56,264 nucleotides of DNA from Acanthaster planci (Eukaryota; Echinodermata; Asteroidea; Valvatida; Acanthasteridae), in assembly GCF_001949145.1 (NCBI RefSeq), contig NW_019091362.1, positions 3,059,121 to 3,115,384 of the forward strand. Direction: 5' to 3'. The first letter of the stretch is position 1. Each line of letters begins with the position of its first letter. This document shows, in pieces, positions 25,101 through 36,700 of the stretch. Under the pieces are notes generated by a model. It saw nothing but the letters and a program-made list of their open reading frames with translations. It was not told the DNA's origin and made no database searches. The translations under genes and the position numbers were made by a program.

Positions 25101-28100
25101 ACCAACAACATGACCAGATTCAAGACCAGTCACAAGTTAGACAGTCACAAATCCAGTCACAAAACCAGTCACAAGACCAGACACAAGACCAGACCCAAGA
25201 CCAGACACAAGTTAACAGGGTAAACATTGACTAAGGAATACCTTCGCCACAGCTGATTTGAATAGCTAGTGACTTGAATTCAGATCAAAAGTCTTGCATT
25301 CATCTTGTGACGGTCTCATGTTGTGTTGTGATTTTCAAAAGTTCTTAACAACAACTCTGGTTTACAGATTCCAGAATAAATCAGTGAAAATCCAGATTGG
25401 TTCTTTGATCTCTTGAGTTTTCCGTTAGTTTGTTTAACTTGAGATCATGGTACTTGATAATAAATGATTTTGACCTACTGACCACAGGACCCAGCTCCGA
25501 TGACTGAGGACATGTTGGAAGAACATGCTGAGGTCTTGGCCCAGCTAGGCACCTCGTCAGAGGGGGCTGAGCTTAGGGCCAAGATGCAGAGTGCCTGCCT
25601 ACTGTCTGACATGCAAGCATTCAAGGTACCAGACCTTTATCACAATGACACCAGCATTAGTGGTGTTGCAGTTTCTGTGCAACTGCCGATAAGCCTAACT
25701 CTGTGCTCATTAACACCCTCAAAATAACAGACTTGTAACACAAATTCGCCTGTCACCGTGGGATGTTGACTCCATTTAATCTGTGATAAAAATCAATCAA
25801 TAAAATTTATCAAAACAAGGTTTCTAACATAACATTCTGAAATATCCGTTTGTTATAATAAGTCATGGATACAATATGCAACATAAATTGATCCAGCATT
25901 ACAAAGCACATCGTTAGAAAAACTGCCTATACTTTGGCAGAAAATCACAGCAAATAATCAGACTTATGAACTTTAGTACCAGAAAGATTAAGTCACTACT
26001 CTGCCGAAATTATAGGCTGTCACCAAGCAGCAGAACTGCAGCTCCCAATCAGTCACTTAACAACGTTAAGTTAGACTTACTCTTATAAGACTTATAGTCT
26101 TATAAGGGCAGTCTCCTGAAGACGGACAGAGTACACTGTTCGAAACGTCGTGTTATTCCCCGGTTCTTCTCAGAACCACACATACTCAAAGAAGAGATAA
26201 ATACATGGTGTTACCGCAATCTTTACTATAGATTTAGACTTACTCGTCGAGGCTTTCTGCTGCAACACCCAACAATGAGAAAACAAAATGTCGAGCATGA
26301 TTCACATCTCAGGAGTTGTGGTTAAAGCCGCGTGTGTCTAAACCCACACACGTGTATGCATTATACCTGTACAGACTGCATGATGCACTTACGTGACCCA
26401 GATAAGGATACATTTTGGACGCGCAGTTCGAGAACTGGTGCCTCGGTAGGCAACGCCTAAAGACTAATGAATAAATCATGCACCCAAGGTCAAAGATGAA
26501 CCTAATACAGTTTGACAATGTGGGCCTGCATTGCAAGTGGCATTGCAATCTTATATCACAAATGATTTTTATCCTCTGTGACCAGAATAGCTCACCATAG
26601 TATCAGTTCCTATACAGTGTTGATGTATTACATTTGATGGTACAATGTAAACAGAACAGATAAAAAGATCATTTATCACACTTTTCTTACAGTTCTTTAT
26701 AATTCACTCAAAGTTCTAGCTTTACTGGTCATCCTAATATACAGTCTTCAGTGAGTGCCATTTTCTTGCACCTGAGTGAACCTCTCTTTTCTAGAGTCAC
26801 AGGCTTTTTAATTGGAGTTTGTTTGTTTATTACCATAACAGTCTAATATGTCACAAGAGAAAAAGTTTTCAGTAAAATTGACATTGTCTAAAACCTGTGT
26901 ACTTTGAACGTTATTTTTTATGATATCCTTTTAAAGCTTGCATTGTTGCTTTTTAACTGTGTGCAGCCCAGTGCATGTTATGTGTTCATTGTTTCAACTT
27001 TGTCATATGTGCCTTCTTTTAAACATTTAAAAAGCTCAATTATGAGTCGAAAATTCTAATTGGTGTTGGTTTATATTGCCAGTACTTGTACCAGGACTGA
27101 AGTGATTTCTGGGGTGTTGTTACAAACTGTTGTGACTGATGTTTGTTTGTGTGCATTTTCTCAGGCTGCAAATCCGGGCTGTGAACTGGAAGACTTTGTG
27201 AGGTGGTACTCACCCAGAGACTGGATTGAGCATGAAGAAGATGAGGATGAGGAGGGAGATGAGGGGGAGGAGCCAATGGATGATGGAGAGGGCGGGGCCA
27301 GGGAAGAAGGCGGAGCCAACAGGAGGAAAGTCAAGGGGAGTCTGAGTCAGAGGATGATGGTAAGTTTTTGGTCGCTCTGTAAAGTAGGCCTGGCCAGAGG
27401 GGCCATTTACTATGACGAGTAGGAACATAAAGCATTGACAGAAAGCGATTTGATGCGTGATATTCTACATTGAAGTGGAAACCCATTCGGTTTGCAAAAA
27501 TCATTTATATGTTGCTAACTTTCCATAATACCAGTAACTCCTCATAGGAAGAATTGAAGGCATGAACGAGGAAGCGTTCAACCATGCCAGTCAGTCTGTG
27601 ACGTCATCATTACAAGACCACTGATTAGCCACAGTTCACTTTCTCTGCATGGCATGATAAATAAAACTTGCACAGGTTTTTAATCACTTTGGCATGTCAT
27701 ACAGTTTTTCCATCCTTAGTGTAACCTGAACTTTCACACTTTCACTGTCCACTTTCAGTGTAAAGTGTCCCAGAGGAAAACCTATGTTTTCCGACCTTGT
27801 GTTCCATTCATCTGTGGAAATGGGTCCTGATTAATGATGGATCCTTTGTGAAAATTGATTATAATACCACTCTCCCATTCTGAAACATCCACAGTGGTTT
27901 GCTAACTATCTTGTCATTATAATTTTTCATAGTTTTTGTCTTTTAAAAATTTAGATGAACTGTTAAAAAAGTGATTCAAATTGTCATTCGGTAACCATGG
28001 TAACCACATGGTGTGCTGTGCATGGGGACACATTGATCTTTGATTTTCGTTGGTACCCAGCTCCCTGGCAACACGTGGCAGGAGGTGTGGTCTCAATCCA

Positions 28101-30927
28101 AGCCGGTCCCCGCCCACCTCCAGAAGCGGCTCTTTGACGACACCAAGGAGGCGGAGAAGGTCCTTCATTTCCTGGCCTCCCTCCGGCCAGGCGAGGTGGT
28201 CCTCCATCTTCTGCCCCTCATCGTCCACGCCGCCCTGAGGAGGCTGGAGACAGCAGGTGGGTCTCGTCTTTTGCAGCACTTTGTTTTTCTCTCCTCACTG
28301 CCCACAGTTTTTTTCCTCAAATCAAAACTGCCATTCGAATAATCTAGGGTTTTGCACCATCCATGTTAAGCTTTGACCACTGGCTGTGCCATGGTTACAC
28401 CTGTGGTTTGATCACTGGCTGCGCCATGGTTACACCCTGTGGCTTGACCACTGGCTGTGCCATGGTTGCACCCTTTGGTTTGACCACTGGCTGTGCCATG
28501 GTTGCACCCTGTGGTTTGACTACTGGCTGTGCCATGGTTACACCCTTTGGTTTATGTGGGATTACAAAGGCTATTTAATAAAACAACTTCAGATTTCATT
28601 CAAGTTGAACAGTTAAGTTTAAAGTGTGTGTGTGTGAGTTTGTGTTTAAATTTGGGACCCTGAACGATAGACAGGGTTCCTGCAGCCTGGAAAAGTCTTG
28701 AAAAAGTCGAGGAAATTTGTTTTTGTTTTCCGGGCCTGGAAAAGTAATGGAATTTTGTAAAAATGACTAAAGTCATGGAAAAGTCATGGAGTTTTGCAAA
28801 CTCAGTGTGTGATATCTATTATCAGATGTAAGTGCATAAAATGCATGATTTCCTTCACAACTTTAAAAGTCCGGATAGTCCAAGAAATTGCATTATTGGG
28901 TCATGGATTTTCATAATTTAGTCATGGAAAAGTCATGGAATTTATTTGTCCTTTAGGTGCAGGAACCCTGGATAGAGGACATTAGGGTCCCCCATTCGCG
29001 CAGGCTACCTGATAGACAGTCGTGCAAGAAATATATGGGAGGTCTTCTGAAAAATTCTTTGTGCGAACAGTAGCGGAATGATGGGGGTCCTCACTTGCCG
29101 ACAGAGACACTTTTGAGTGTGTGTAAATGCAGCCATAGGAATTACCAAAGCTGGGTCTTAGTGTAAATGTCACCTTACACTGCATACTAGTGTTTTTACA
29201 AGTATTCACTTTCATGAAATCTGGTTGCGGATTTACACGTCCTCTCGTACATGTACGACTGCTGCTGTGTTTTCAGAACAGCACATCCACACGTATTCTC
29301 AATTTGTCTCTGCTTCATGCAGCTGTAGAGGATGTTCCCTCTTTACAGCCACACTTCCCAGGACTTGTGAGCAAAGCCTCGCGAGTGACCAGAGCTCCAA
29401 CCCAGGAGATCAGAAAATACGAAGTGAGTGTAATGCTGTTTTGGGTATTTCTTTTCAATCGCTCGATTGGCCCCAATGAACTTGTAGTTGGTAATATTAA
29501 AGGGAATTGTAGAAAATGTGGCCAAAGATTGAGGCCCAGTCATTAGAGAATTGCTAAAGAATTTACTTATTCTTGAAACTGAAAGTCGAGTTTTTTTGGC
29601 GTATTTGTCAGGATCGTGTGGGGGTCATGTCACAACCCTCTTTTTCTCATTCCTCACTTGCCAGGAGTTAGTCAAGCAGATTTCCCTCTTTGAGGAGGTC
29701 ATCGCCCGCTCCCTCTCCCTCAAAGCCAAGTTCCTCCCCCAGAGAGCGGACACAGAGGCCTCACGTCACGCCAGCGCCCTGCAGCAGTTTGTCAGCGATC
29801 TCATGGACAAGCCCGAGGTGCCCGTGATCGGGGCAGGCAGGGGTCCCGTGGGACAGGCCATACATCAACTGTTTGGAGCCGCACAAAGGGTAAGACGTCT
29901 CTCTGTCGCAAACTCAAGCCTCATAGTACCATTGTTGATATTGCCCGGGTAGTGTTTAGGGCTCTCGAAACCCGTCAGTGTTTTGGTTGGCCATTTTTGA
30001 GGAGGTCAGATATGCTGGTCTAAAAATTCATGAGAAATAGGAAAGCTTTTCTTTTTTATTCATCATACCTTGAGTTACCTCTTCTCAGGATTCTAGTTTT
30101 GTATTTTTTTCCCAGGAATGATACTGCCCCCTGTCAGTTATATTCACCAACCTGTAACATGCACATCTTTTAGCGCATTTTGACTGTCGCACAGTGTGCT
30201 GTGGCTTGGGTTTCAGAAGGCATAAAACACCCACAGTCATTACATGCTATCTGTTCGATTGTGAAAGAATTGAAGGCTTTGAGTGCATCAACATTAACCC
30301 TAACCCTCCTCAATCCTTCACCTGTTGGAGGACTGAGGAGGGTTAGGGTTAAGATAGTTATGAATTCATTATTAATTACATAAGATGTATTCATTGCCTT
30401 GGGCAGAATTGCAGAGACAAATTTCGAGAAATAAATATAAAAATTCAATAAGTATGGTATGCAAAAGACATTTTACCCATTTCATCTAATTATAATAAAT
30501 ATTAACTTCTAAACTATTGTTTTAGTTTTGAATAGAACTTTCAGAATATTTTTCTGTCCCTTCCTACCGATAAATAAGGTCGTCAGAATGGTTGCTATCA
30601 AGAAACCCTAAATGTCATTCACCTTGTTTGTAATCCCCTGTCTCCCCCTGGCCCCCCCCCCCAAATCTTTGCCTCATGCAGTCTGCTCACATGCTTCCCG
30701 AGGTGGAAGCCGACTTGCAGGATTCTCCAGGCAGGGTTAAGTACTCCCACACTCACAGCTCGGTGCCGGACTTCCCCCGGCCAGCTGGCCGGGAGTTCAT
30801 CTTCCGCGCGGTGGCACCCCGCCCTGCCCCCTACTCCCAGCCCACCCCACAGAGGATGTACTGCGTGCTGGTGGAGGAGGAGTTTCGGCTGGCGGGAGCA
30901 TTCTCTCAGGACACCACCTTCCAGTGA
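10159..30927 (+). CDS. RAB3GAP1: Rab3 GTPase-activating protein catalytic subunit (22 coding exons)
   Basis: RAB3GAP1 pairs with RAB3GAP2; the complex is a GAP for Rab3 and is reported as an exchange factor for Rab18. Coding exons: 10159-10176, 10325-10377, 12680-12755, 13079-13211, 14153-14231, 15009-15128, 16017-16182, 17090-17189, 17799-17949, 18473-18546, 19122-19214 (or 20298-20390), 19741-19907 (or 20936-21102), 21755-21859, 22130-22302, 23831-23885, 24170-24718, 25488-25625, 27165-27359, 28061-28256, 29323-29423, 29665-29889, 30682-30927. Phases agree throughout, giving 3213 nt and 1070 residues with one copy of exons 11 and 12. Recognised stretches include FEITDFTTASEWER near the start, DFPPRAHC, SDSEEEFFEC (exon 16), PMTEDMLEEH, QSACLLSDM, EDFVRWYSPRDW, RLFDDTKEAEKVL (exon 19, in the C-terminal part that carries the GAP activity) and GREFIF...EFRLAGAFS at the end. 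It is about 90 residues longer than the vertebrate protein, mainly through acidic Glu/Asp-rich segments in exons 16 and 18. Confidence 0.93.
11574..11706. mobile_element. Miniature inverted-repeat element, intron 2 copy
   Basis: One end reads ATGTCCGAAACAGGCTTCC and the other CAGATTCGGATGCAGCC, an imperfect terminal inverted repeat. The body is built around GACCTAG and GTCTAG boxes. The same element occurs inverted at 14350-14477, also inside RAB3GAP1. Confidence 0.5.
12040..12433 (+). repeat. Tandem repeat, about 3 units of 132 bp
   Basis: The string GGCGCTGTCACCATGTTA recurs at 12051, 12183 and 12315, exactly 132 bp apart, with units nearly identical through CAGGGCCTAGCTTGCAACCC. It lies in RAB3GAP1 intron 2. 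The high identity between units suggests recent amplification. Confidence 0.85.
14350..14477. mobile_element. Miniature inverted-repeat element, intron 5 copy
   Basis: This is an inverted copy of 11574-11706: it begins GCATCCGAATCTGTTGTC and ends GCCTGTTTCAGACACAGCC. It is followed by two copies of a roughly 75-bp direct repeat (CCTCTGATTCTGCATAAGTG) at about 14470 and 14546. Confidence 0.5.
14672..14895. mobile_element. TTAA-bounded inverted-repeat element
   Basis: The segment begins TTAACCCTAACC and ends GGTTAGGGTTAA. Inside it CCCTAACCTTCCCCA (near 14699) pairs perfectly with TGGGGAAGGTTAGGG (near 14877). TTAA at both boundaries is the signature target of piggyBac-type elements. No transposase is encoded. 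Confidence 0.45.
15162..15302. mobile_element. AGACCAGTCACA-family miniature element, copy A
   Basis: The element contains TCACAAGACCAGTCACAAG, then the family core GAACAGTGACAAAGGAATGC and CAGCTCATTTGAATAGCT, then GACTTGACTTATGACT-type sequence in opposite sense. The same core occurs near 25217, 31932 and 38988. It sits in RAB3GAP1 intron 6. Exact ends are uncertain. Confidence 0.5.
15552..15628 (-). mobile_element. tRNA-derived SINE head
   Basis: On the minus strand GATCGAGTGGTTTTC resembles an A box and CAGGTTCGTGACCC a B box with T-arm, 35-40 bases apart as in a tRNA. The acceptor stem does not pair properly, so this is a tRNA-related SINE relic and not a tRNA gene. Confidence 0.45.
18949..20123 (+). 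repeat. First copy of a 1.2-kb duplicated block containing RAB3GAP1 exons 11 and 12
   Basis: The block begins right after a single N at 18949 and holds exon 11 (19122-19214, 93 nt) and exon 12 (19741-19907, 167 nt). It is nearly identical to 20124-21325. The second N, at 20124, marks the seam. The encoded residues of both exons are the same in the two copies. Intron sequence differs by scattered substitutions and small indels, as expected of two alleles or a recent duplication. Confidence 0.9.
20124..21325 (+). repeat. Second copy of the duplicated exon 11/12 block
   Basis: Exon 11 copy at 20298-20390 and exon 12 copy at 20936-21102 keep intact splice sites and reading frame. Exon 12 ends in phase 0 but exon 11 must be entered in phase 1, so splicing copy-1 exon 12 into copy-2 exon 11 reaches TGA at the third codon boundary (GGG AGT ACC TGA). 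Only one copy of each exon can therefore be used in a full-length transcript. Confidence 0.9.
22374..22947. mobile_element. piggyBac-like miniature element (574 bp, TTAA flanks)
   Basis: TTAA stands at 22370-22373 and again at 22948-22951. Just inside, CCACTTCCTGCCGGGG faces the inverse of CCACTTGCTGCCAGGT, a 16-bp terminal repeat with three mismatches. Terminal repeats abutting TTAA duplications are typical of piggyBac elements. No transposase ORF is present, so it is non-autonomous. It lies in RAB3GAP1 intron 14. Confidence 0.6.
24863..25335. mobile_element. AGACCAGTCACA-family element, copy B, with expanded left arm
   Basis: From about 24888 to 25210 the left arm is a minisatellite of roughly 11-12-bp units (AGACCAGACACA, AGACCAGTCACA). 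It is followed by the family core (ACTAAGGAATACC..., CAGCTGATTTGAATAGCTAG) and a short right arm GTGACTTGAATTCAG. Located in RAB3GAP1 intron 16. Confidence 0.6.
26083..26233 (+). mobile_element. Short retroposon (151 bp) with hammerhead-like core and 12-bp target duplication
   Basis: TTAGACTTACTC occurs at 26071-26082 and again at 26234-26245, a perfect 12-bp direct repeat flanking the insert. The insert opens with a 10-bp inverted repeat (CTTATAAGAC / GTCTTATAAG). It then has CTGAAGA (26116-26122), a 6-bp stem-loop GGACAG...CTGTTC, GAAA at 26142-26145, and another stem-loop GGTTCT-TCTC-AGAACC at 26162-26177. CTGANGA-stem-GAAA is the hammerhead ribozyme core pattern, known from Penelope-like elements. 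Stems I and III are not evident. It lies in RAB3GAP1 intron 17. Confidence 0.55.
28372..28554 (+). repeat. Minisatellite, five 36-bp units
   Basis: Units starting TTTGACCACTGGCTGTGCC recur at 28372, 28407, 28443, 28479 and 28515. Because 36 is a multiple of 3, two frames stay open and give periodic but meaningless ORFs. It lies in RAB3GAP1 intron 19. Confidence 0.9.
28672..28970. mobile_element. hAT-like miniature element (299 bp)
   Basis: The segment starts CAGGGTTCCTGCA and ends TGCAGGAACCCTG, a perfect 13-bp terminal inverted repeat beginning CAGGG as in many hAT elements. GATAGA directly flanks both ends (28666-28671 and 28971-28976). The body repeats AAAGTCATGGAA. It has no coding capacity and lies in RAB3GAP1 intron 19. 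Confidence 0.7.
30294..30352. repeat. Perfect hairpin with TTAACCCTAACCC arms
   Basis: TTAACCCTAACCCTCCTCA at 30294 and TGAGGAGGGTTAGGGTTAA at 30334 are perfect 19-base reverse complements, with pairing extending four more positions at one mismatch, around a 13-base loop. The TTAACCCTAACC end is shared with 14672-14895. It lies in RAB3GAP1 intron 21. Confidence 0.8.
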
Positions 30928-33792
30928 TTGGGGGGGGGAAGGGCATGAAGATGGACGCTAAGAGGGGAAACCGGCCCACATCTGAAAGTCTGCGAAGTGA
31001 GAATGTTCCTATTTCCACTCGAATGCTTTTTTTATGGAACTGAGTGTGTTCTTGCAATAGGAATTCCAGGGATGCTGTTCTCGAGTTAGCATTCACAGTC
31101 ATAGACCACTGTTCCCATTTGGGCACAGGTGTTATTCTAAGACGAAACAGCAGGTGTTTGGGATTGGAACCAGCCAGGCTCTCATTGGAATGTTCATTTA
31201 ATAGTGCTCCATCTTTTGAAATATACCCTTGTTCAGCAAGAGAATTGTTATATAATCATGTCTTTGCTATAATCATTTTAGCTTCTGTCCATTGAAAATA
31301 GCTCCGTGTCATAAACACTGAAATTGTTTCCCCTATGGCAAAAACAAAATCCTAGATTCATGCAGTCATAAAGTCCAGCAGCAGAAAATTACACCAGCAA
31401 TGCAGTTGAAGTGGTTATCAAAGTTACCAGAATACAAGTTCTGTGTCGGATATCACCAAGTTGAATCCCGACTCTAGCATACAAATGCTCAGTTCATTGC
31501 TGAGGACTTTTTAAAGTCCGTTCTGGCACTGGAAATTCCTGTTGGTTTGAAACAGACTTGAATCCTGATCAGAGCCTCTAACACCGGAATAACATTCATC
31601 TGCTAAATATAGAAGACGTGAATTTTCTGTGATTAAGGTACATGACCTTGGTTAATCTAATATGAAATGGCAAATGGTTTTTCGGCAGGGTCCCATGTGC
31701 ATCCATGTTGCAAAGGTGTGTCTGCACGTGTGAGAAGTTGTGGAGAGCAAAGATTTCTACAGCAAAGTCACTTTTATTCGTAAGGATGTGTAAATAATGT
31801 CAACCAAACGCCCCAAATGTGACCAGCTTCTTTGATTTTACACTTGCTTCTCAGAAAGTCGTCTGCAAGCTGTCAAGCAAAAGCGAGTGTCGTGGTCGAG
31901 TTCGGTCACGAGACCAGTAATACAAGCAGCAGGATGAACAATGACGGAGGAACGTTTTAGTTCACAGTTCACTTGGGAGCAGGTTGTGACTTGACTTAGG
32001 ACTGGGCGACTTGTAATGGTGTAGGATGGACTTGACTTCTAAAACCACAAATGTAATTTATGCTCGTATTAAATATGCATATTATAAAGAATATACATGT
32101 ATTGTGAATAAAATTCATATTATGCAAAACGGGTCTAAGTGTCAATGTCCAATAGAATGAAGTTTTCATCCTGTAGTAAACATCATACACAAGTAAACAT
32201 TGGCAACTTACAAACAAGACATGCCACAGGGGTGTGATTGGAGGAACATAAAATATCCACAAAATGATCATCTGATTTCTGAGGGCCCAAGATACACATT
32301 TGCGTTCGCCTCTCCTTAAAATACCAGTTTCTTGCATTGTATATCACTTCCTGTATGTAAAAACATCTTAATGGTATACTCGGGACTTTCAAGATGCCAA
32401 AAGAGATTGTTTAAACAATTCTGAAATCAGAAAAATCCCGACAAGTCTCCCCTGATACCATTTTTCATTATAAGGTGTAATTTAATATCAGTGTCTTTGG
32501 ACTGAAGTCAAATCAATGTGCTTTGCTACAGGTCTGTTGCATATTTTCTTTTTTGCTAAGTTTCTGACCATGTGGAATTGGAAAGCGTGATAACTACAAC
32601 TACATTCATCTGTAAGTGCACTGTTGCATGGATGATGAAGTTCACATTATAAAGAACATTCAAGACAGTAACATCTAAAAGGTAACACTTAAAGGACATA
32701 TCATTGACAGTTAAAATTTGTTTTATGAGATTTGGGACACTGTTAGCAATTTTGCCAAACGTTACCCAAATATATCTCTTTCCAAAAGTAACCCCCCCCC
32801 CAAAAATGGTAGGGTCAAAACTTGTGCCTAATCCTTCCACAAACACACATAACACCTTCCAGGAATGCAAACAGTTCAAATCCTAAAGTAACCTTATTGG
32901 TGATAAATGCAGGCTTTGTTCATTTCATGTGCATGTACTCAAAAACTCCAGCAAGGCATGTTGAGAGGGTATCCACATTTCAGTTCAGCTAACGTTTTGC
33001 CTTGCAAGTACTATCACTGACATGTTAGAAACCTGTGCAAACTACTTTGGCCACATTGAACGAATGTGCATCACTTATCAAAGTCACTGCGAATGTGTAC
33101 ATATTAAACTGAAACCAGCTGCATCTCTGGTTGGGTTAGGTTTTATGTTCGTTGAGCAATATCTTGGGGTCTTTGCAAAACATAAAAAGCAGCATGAGTT
33201 GAATGTTGGTGAAGTGAAAACAAAAGCACTTCTTCTTCAGGAACATAGTACCGGGGGGCTCTTGATCGATGACCAAAACAAATTTTAAAATTTCCAAAAT
33301 AATTTTTACCCGCAGAACCACAAAAAAAGCATCTCAAAAGTCAATTTTCATCCCGAAGAAAAGTACTAGAATAGAAAAAACCGAACTGAGGTTTTGAAGA
33401 AAAAGCAAGGTTTACAAAATTGTACAAATATTTCCAAAGGCCTGTCCTCTTTTTTTAATCTGTTAAGTATGATTAATATTGAAGGTTTACAAAGTATTAA
33501 CAAACTTCTTCCAAATATTTGAAACATGGAACATACTTAGGACCTGTACTTTATAATAACCTTAAAACCAATCTGGTCAGAGGTCAACCCACACTGTACA
33601 GAGCTTCTCTATGAATTTTCCTCAACGTTTTGAAAACACAGCTTGCACTAGGCATATCCGACCAAGCACAAGGTTCCCAAATAAGGAGCCGTGTAAAATC
33701 CAGGCTAGCTTTCAGTTTGAATGTTGCCCACCAATTATCAAATTAATAAAAAAAACATCTACTAAGATACCTAAAACAGGTCATGACCAGGG
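30928..33792. other. Tail-to-tail interval between RAB3GAP1 and DNAJB11 (3' UTRs)
   Basis: The RAB3GAP1 stop (30925-30927) and the DNAJB11 stop (33793-33795, minus strand) face each other. AATAAA at 32107-32112 on the plus strand is a possible RAB3GAP1 poly(A) signal. TTTATT at 31773-31778 would be AATAAA on the minus strand. No coding exon was recognised; the interval includes the repeat at 31891-32030. Confidence 0.5.
31891..32030. mobile_element. AGACCAGTCACA-family element, copy C
   Basis: Arms CACGAGACCAGTAATACAAG and GTGACTTGACTTAGGACTGG flank a diverged family core GATGAACAATGACGGAGGAA. Compare 15162-15302 and 38915-39296. Confidence 0.45.
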
Positions 33793-36700
33793 TCAGTAAC
33801 CCTGAAGACCGTTGTAAATGTTTTGTTTGGATTCTTGCTTCAATAGTTTCTTTATACCTGAGGAGAAACAAAGAAAATAATCACACATTAATCAGATACG
33901 ATGTACATGTAGGGCTGTGCCGAATAACTGAATATTCGATCGCTTGTCGAATATTCAAATATTAGCTTTCAAATTTGAATATTCAAATGCAAAATTCATG
34001 AAAAGAGAAAATTGTCTTTTGTTTTAAATGACACAAATTGCACCATGGAGGCTTTTTTCAAGCAGATTCAAATGAAAAGTGTCAGGAATCTTACAACGAT
34101 TTAAAAGTAAATTATTCATTAAACAATTCAAAAGGAATAGAAATTTTCAACAGGGCAAGCCTTATATTGATCACAATAGACAATTGTGGGTGTTAATACT
34201 GCAACTGAGTTTGTAAATGGTTTGTTCATCAACGATCTGCTGGTCGGTGCGACCAAATATTCAGATATGCGATCAAATTGAAGGTCAAATATTGGAATGG
34301 TGAATTATTTGAATTGACCCAGCCTTAACACAATGCAGTGAATAAATGTTTCAGGGTGTTTCAGAAATCTATAGAGTACTATTCATAACATTTGCACCAG
34401 GAAGTGTACTGCAAACGAATGGAGTACACGCGTGTGTTGGTTCACGTTCTGGTTCTTAGGCTAATGCCTTTTGGACACATAATTGTGTGCATGACATGTT
34501 CACTTCAGTACTCTATACTTCTTATCTTAACCCTTTCCATTCCCAAGGTTAGAGACCAACCATTGCACGATTGTCATGACCTCTAGTGTGGCGTCAAGCC
34601 ATTTAAATATTCATGTCAAAACATGTGACACGGGAATACCGAGTTTCACACTCTTTAGAATTTCACACTCTTTAGAATGAGGCCCATCAGAATGCAGTAA
34701 AAGCAGTGCCTGGCTGCAAACGCAACCAATGAAATCTCAGCCTGAGGTCATTGCCTGTCCTCATAATGAGGTCAGCTCCTGTAAGACTAATGAATACTTC
34801 AAGTGAGGTGGGCCTCCTGTGTGGAAAAAGTCTCATGAGGTACTCGGTTCAGTTTGAGAATACAACCGAGGCAAACAGCATTGTCAGTAACATTTCTGTG
34901 ACTTACCTTCTCTGTCCTCCTGGGTCAAGTCACCCTTGGGGAATTCGACATCAAAAGTGATTACCAGCATTCCTTTGACATGGTTGTTCTCATAATTGGG
35001 CATTCCTTCCCCTTGCTTCCTCATCTTGGCACCTGGCCAAGTAACCTTTTCTCGTACAATTTTGACCTGACAAAAAACAATTTCAGACACGTTTTCACCC
35101 AACTAAAGCAGGCTGTAGGATAACGGGACAACTGTCTAAGCATCCAACTTAAAACAGGTGTAGTATTTTGAAAACTGTGGACTTTGAAGATGATTTTGTC
35201 CAAAATTTTCATCAGAACAAGCACATAAATCTTACCATGTGACCATCAAGATGGGGAAATTGCATGGAAAACCCAACAAGGGCATCCACAAGGGATATTG
35301 TGATGTTTGTGTACAAGTCATCACCGCGTCTTTCAAAGCGATCATGCCTGAAAAAAAGAGTTGAATATAAACTTTCAATTAAAAAACGACATGACCACGG
35401 CTACAAAGTGTGGCCTTGTTTCTGGCTGCATAGCACACCAAGCTTCTTTCCTCATTGTCCATTGTGTCTCCAGCTTCAACATGAGTCGATTGGAGCAGTT
35501 CAAGGGGTCCTTTTGATTTTGCTCTGGTTGTCAACATGACTATCCTGCAAAGTGCAAACTGCTCCAGACTTGTCGTCAAATTTAACCTTCCTCTTTTCCA
35601 GATTCATCTTTCATGTTTTAGAAAAAAAAAAGTCTGGGGCACTTCTTACTTTTCTGCAAGGATTCTAAACCGGAGGTCACCAGGTTCACCATCTACGTGA
35701 GGCTCTCCTGAAAAAAAAAAAGAGATTGTTTCCAATAACATGGTTTTCATTTCTCCGCAATCCTGAAAACATTTGGCAAGTTTGACCATAATGAAAGTTC
35801 TTCATGGATTTAAAAACCGTATTTATTCATTATTATGCTATTTTTTTGGAAAAACCACACAAGAAAAGGTTTTACCCTCTGCTAAGAATGGATACTCTTG
35901 GCCGTCCTGCATTCCTGGCTCGATCTCAATTTCCAACAACTTCTCTTCATTCACCAACCTGCAGAGGATGTGCAACCAAATTGAATGAAAACCAAATCAT
36001 TTACTCCCTCTCCCTGCCTCCAACCTCCTCCCCAGAAAGTATTTAAACCCTTTTTTTGTTGGAGGCCTCAACATAATTTTTGGCCATGTAGACTTAATTT
36101 ATTCTCTTTGAAAGCAACTGTTGGAGATAGGGTCTTTGGCATCTTATGCACCCATGCTTGAGGTAAAGTACAATGTGCAAATAAGGCTTGGTGCTGAAAA
36201 CCGGCAGACACGAGGCATCTTTGGGGAAAAAAGCAAGGTTAAAGGGTTCCAAAGTTTTTCCCAAATATCTTGATTACATATTTTTATCACGGAAGGGGAA
36301 GTTATGCATCATCTCAGCATAACAAAGTGTCTTTGAGGGTCGCCGACGTGAACCAAAGGTACACCTCACGGACTTACTTGACTCGTGGGCACTCGTCGCA
36401 CACTTCATGCTGTGTCATCTGGAATCTCCCTGGTCCCAACTGCTGCGTTCGCATCTCCTGTCTGCAGTTACATTTCCTGGTACCCGGGGCTGTGTGGGCC
36501 ACTGGTTTGTACCTCACAACCTAGAAAAAGGAGGAAATGATTGTTTGAAAATCTGACAGAATCTAGTACTACAGTTTGTGCTCCTCAGAACAGGGCTTAA
36601 GAGCAATAACGGCACGTAGGATCTAAAGTCTTGATTCCATCCAAATGACACTAAAATCTAGATGAAACATTTTGACAGAATAGGTGTAATTTGGATAAAA

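Noticed and set aside
24888-25210. CRISPR-like array
   Set aside because: Units of 11-12 bp without unique spacers in an animal intron; this is a minisatellite.
28363-28616. Repetitive protein ORFs over the 36-bp repeat
   Set aside because: Two frames are open at once because the unit length is a multiple of three; the region is intronic.
30294-30352. Interstitial telomere array
   Set aside because: Only two CCCTAA units per arm, arranged as an inverted repeat and not a direct array.
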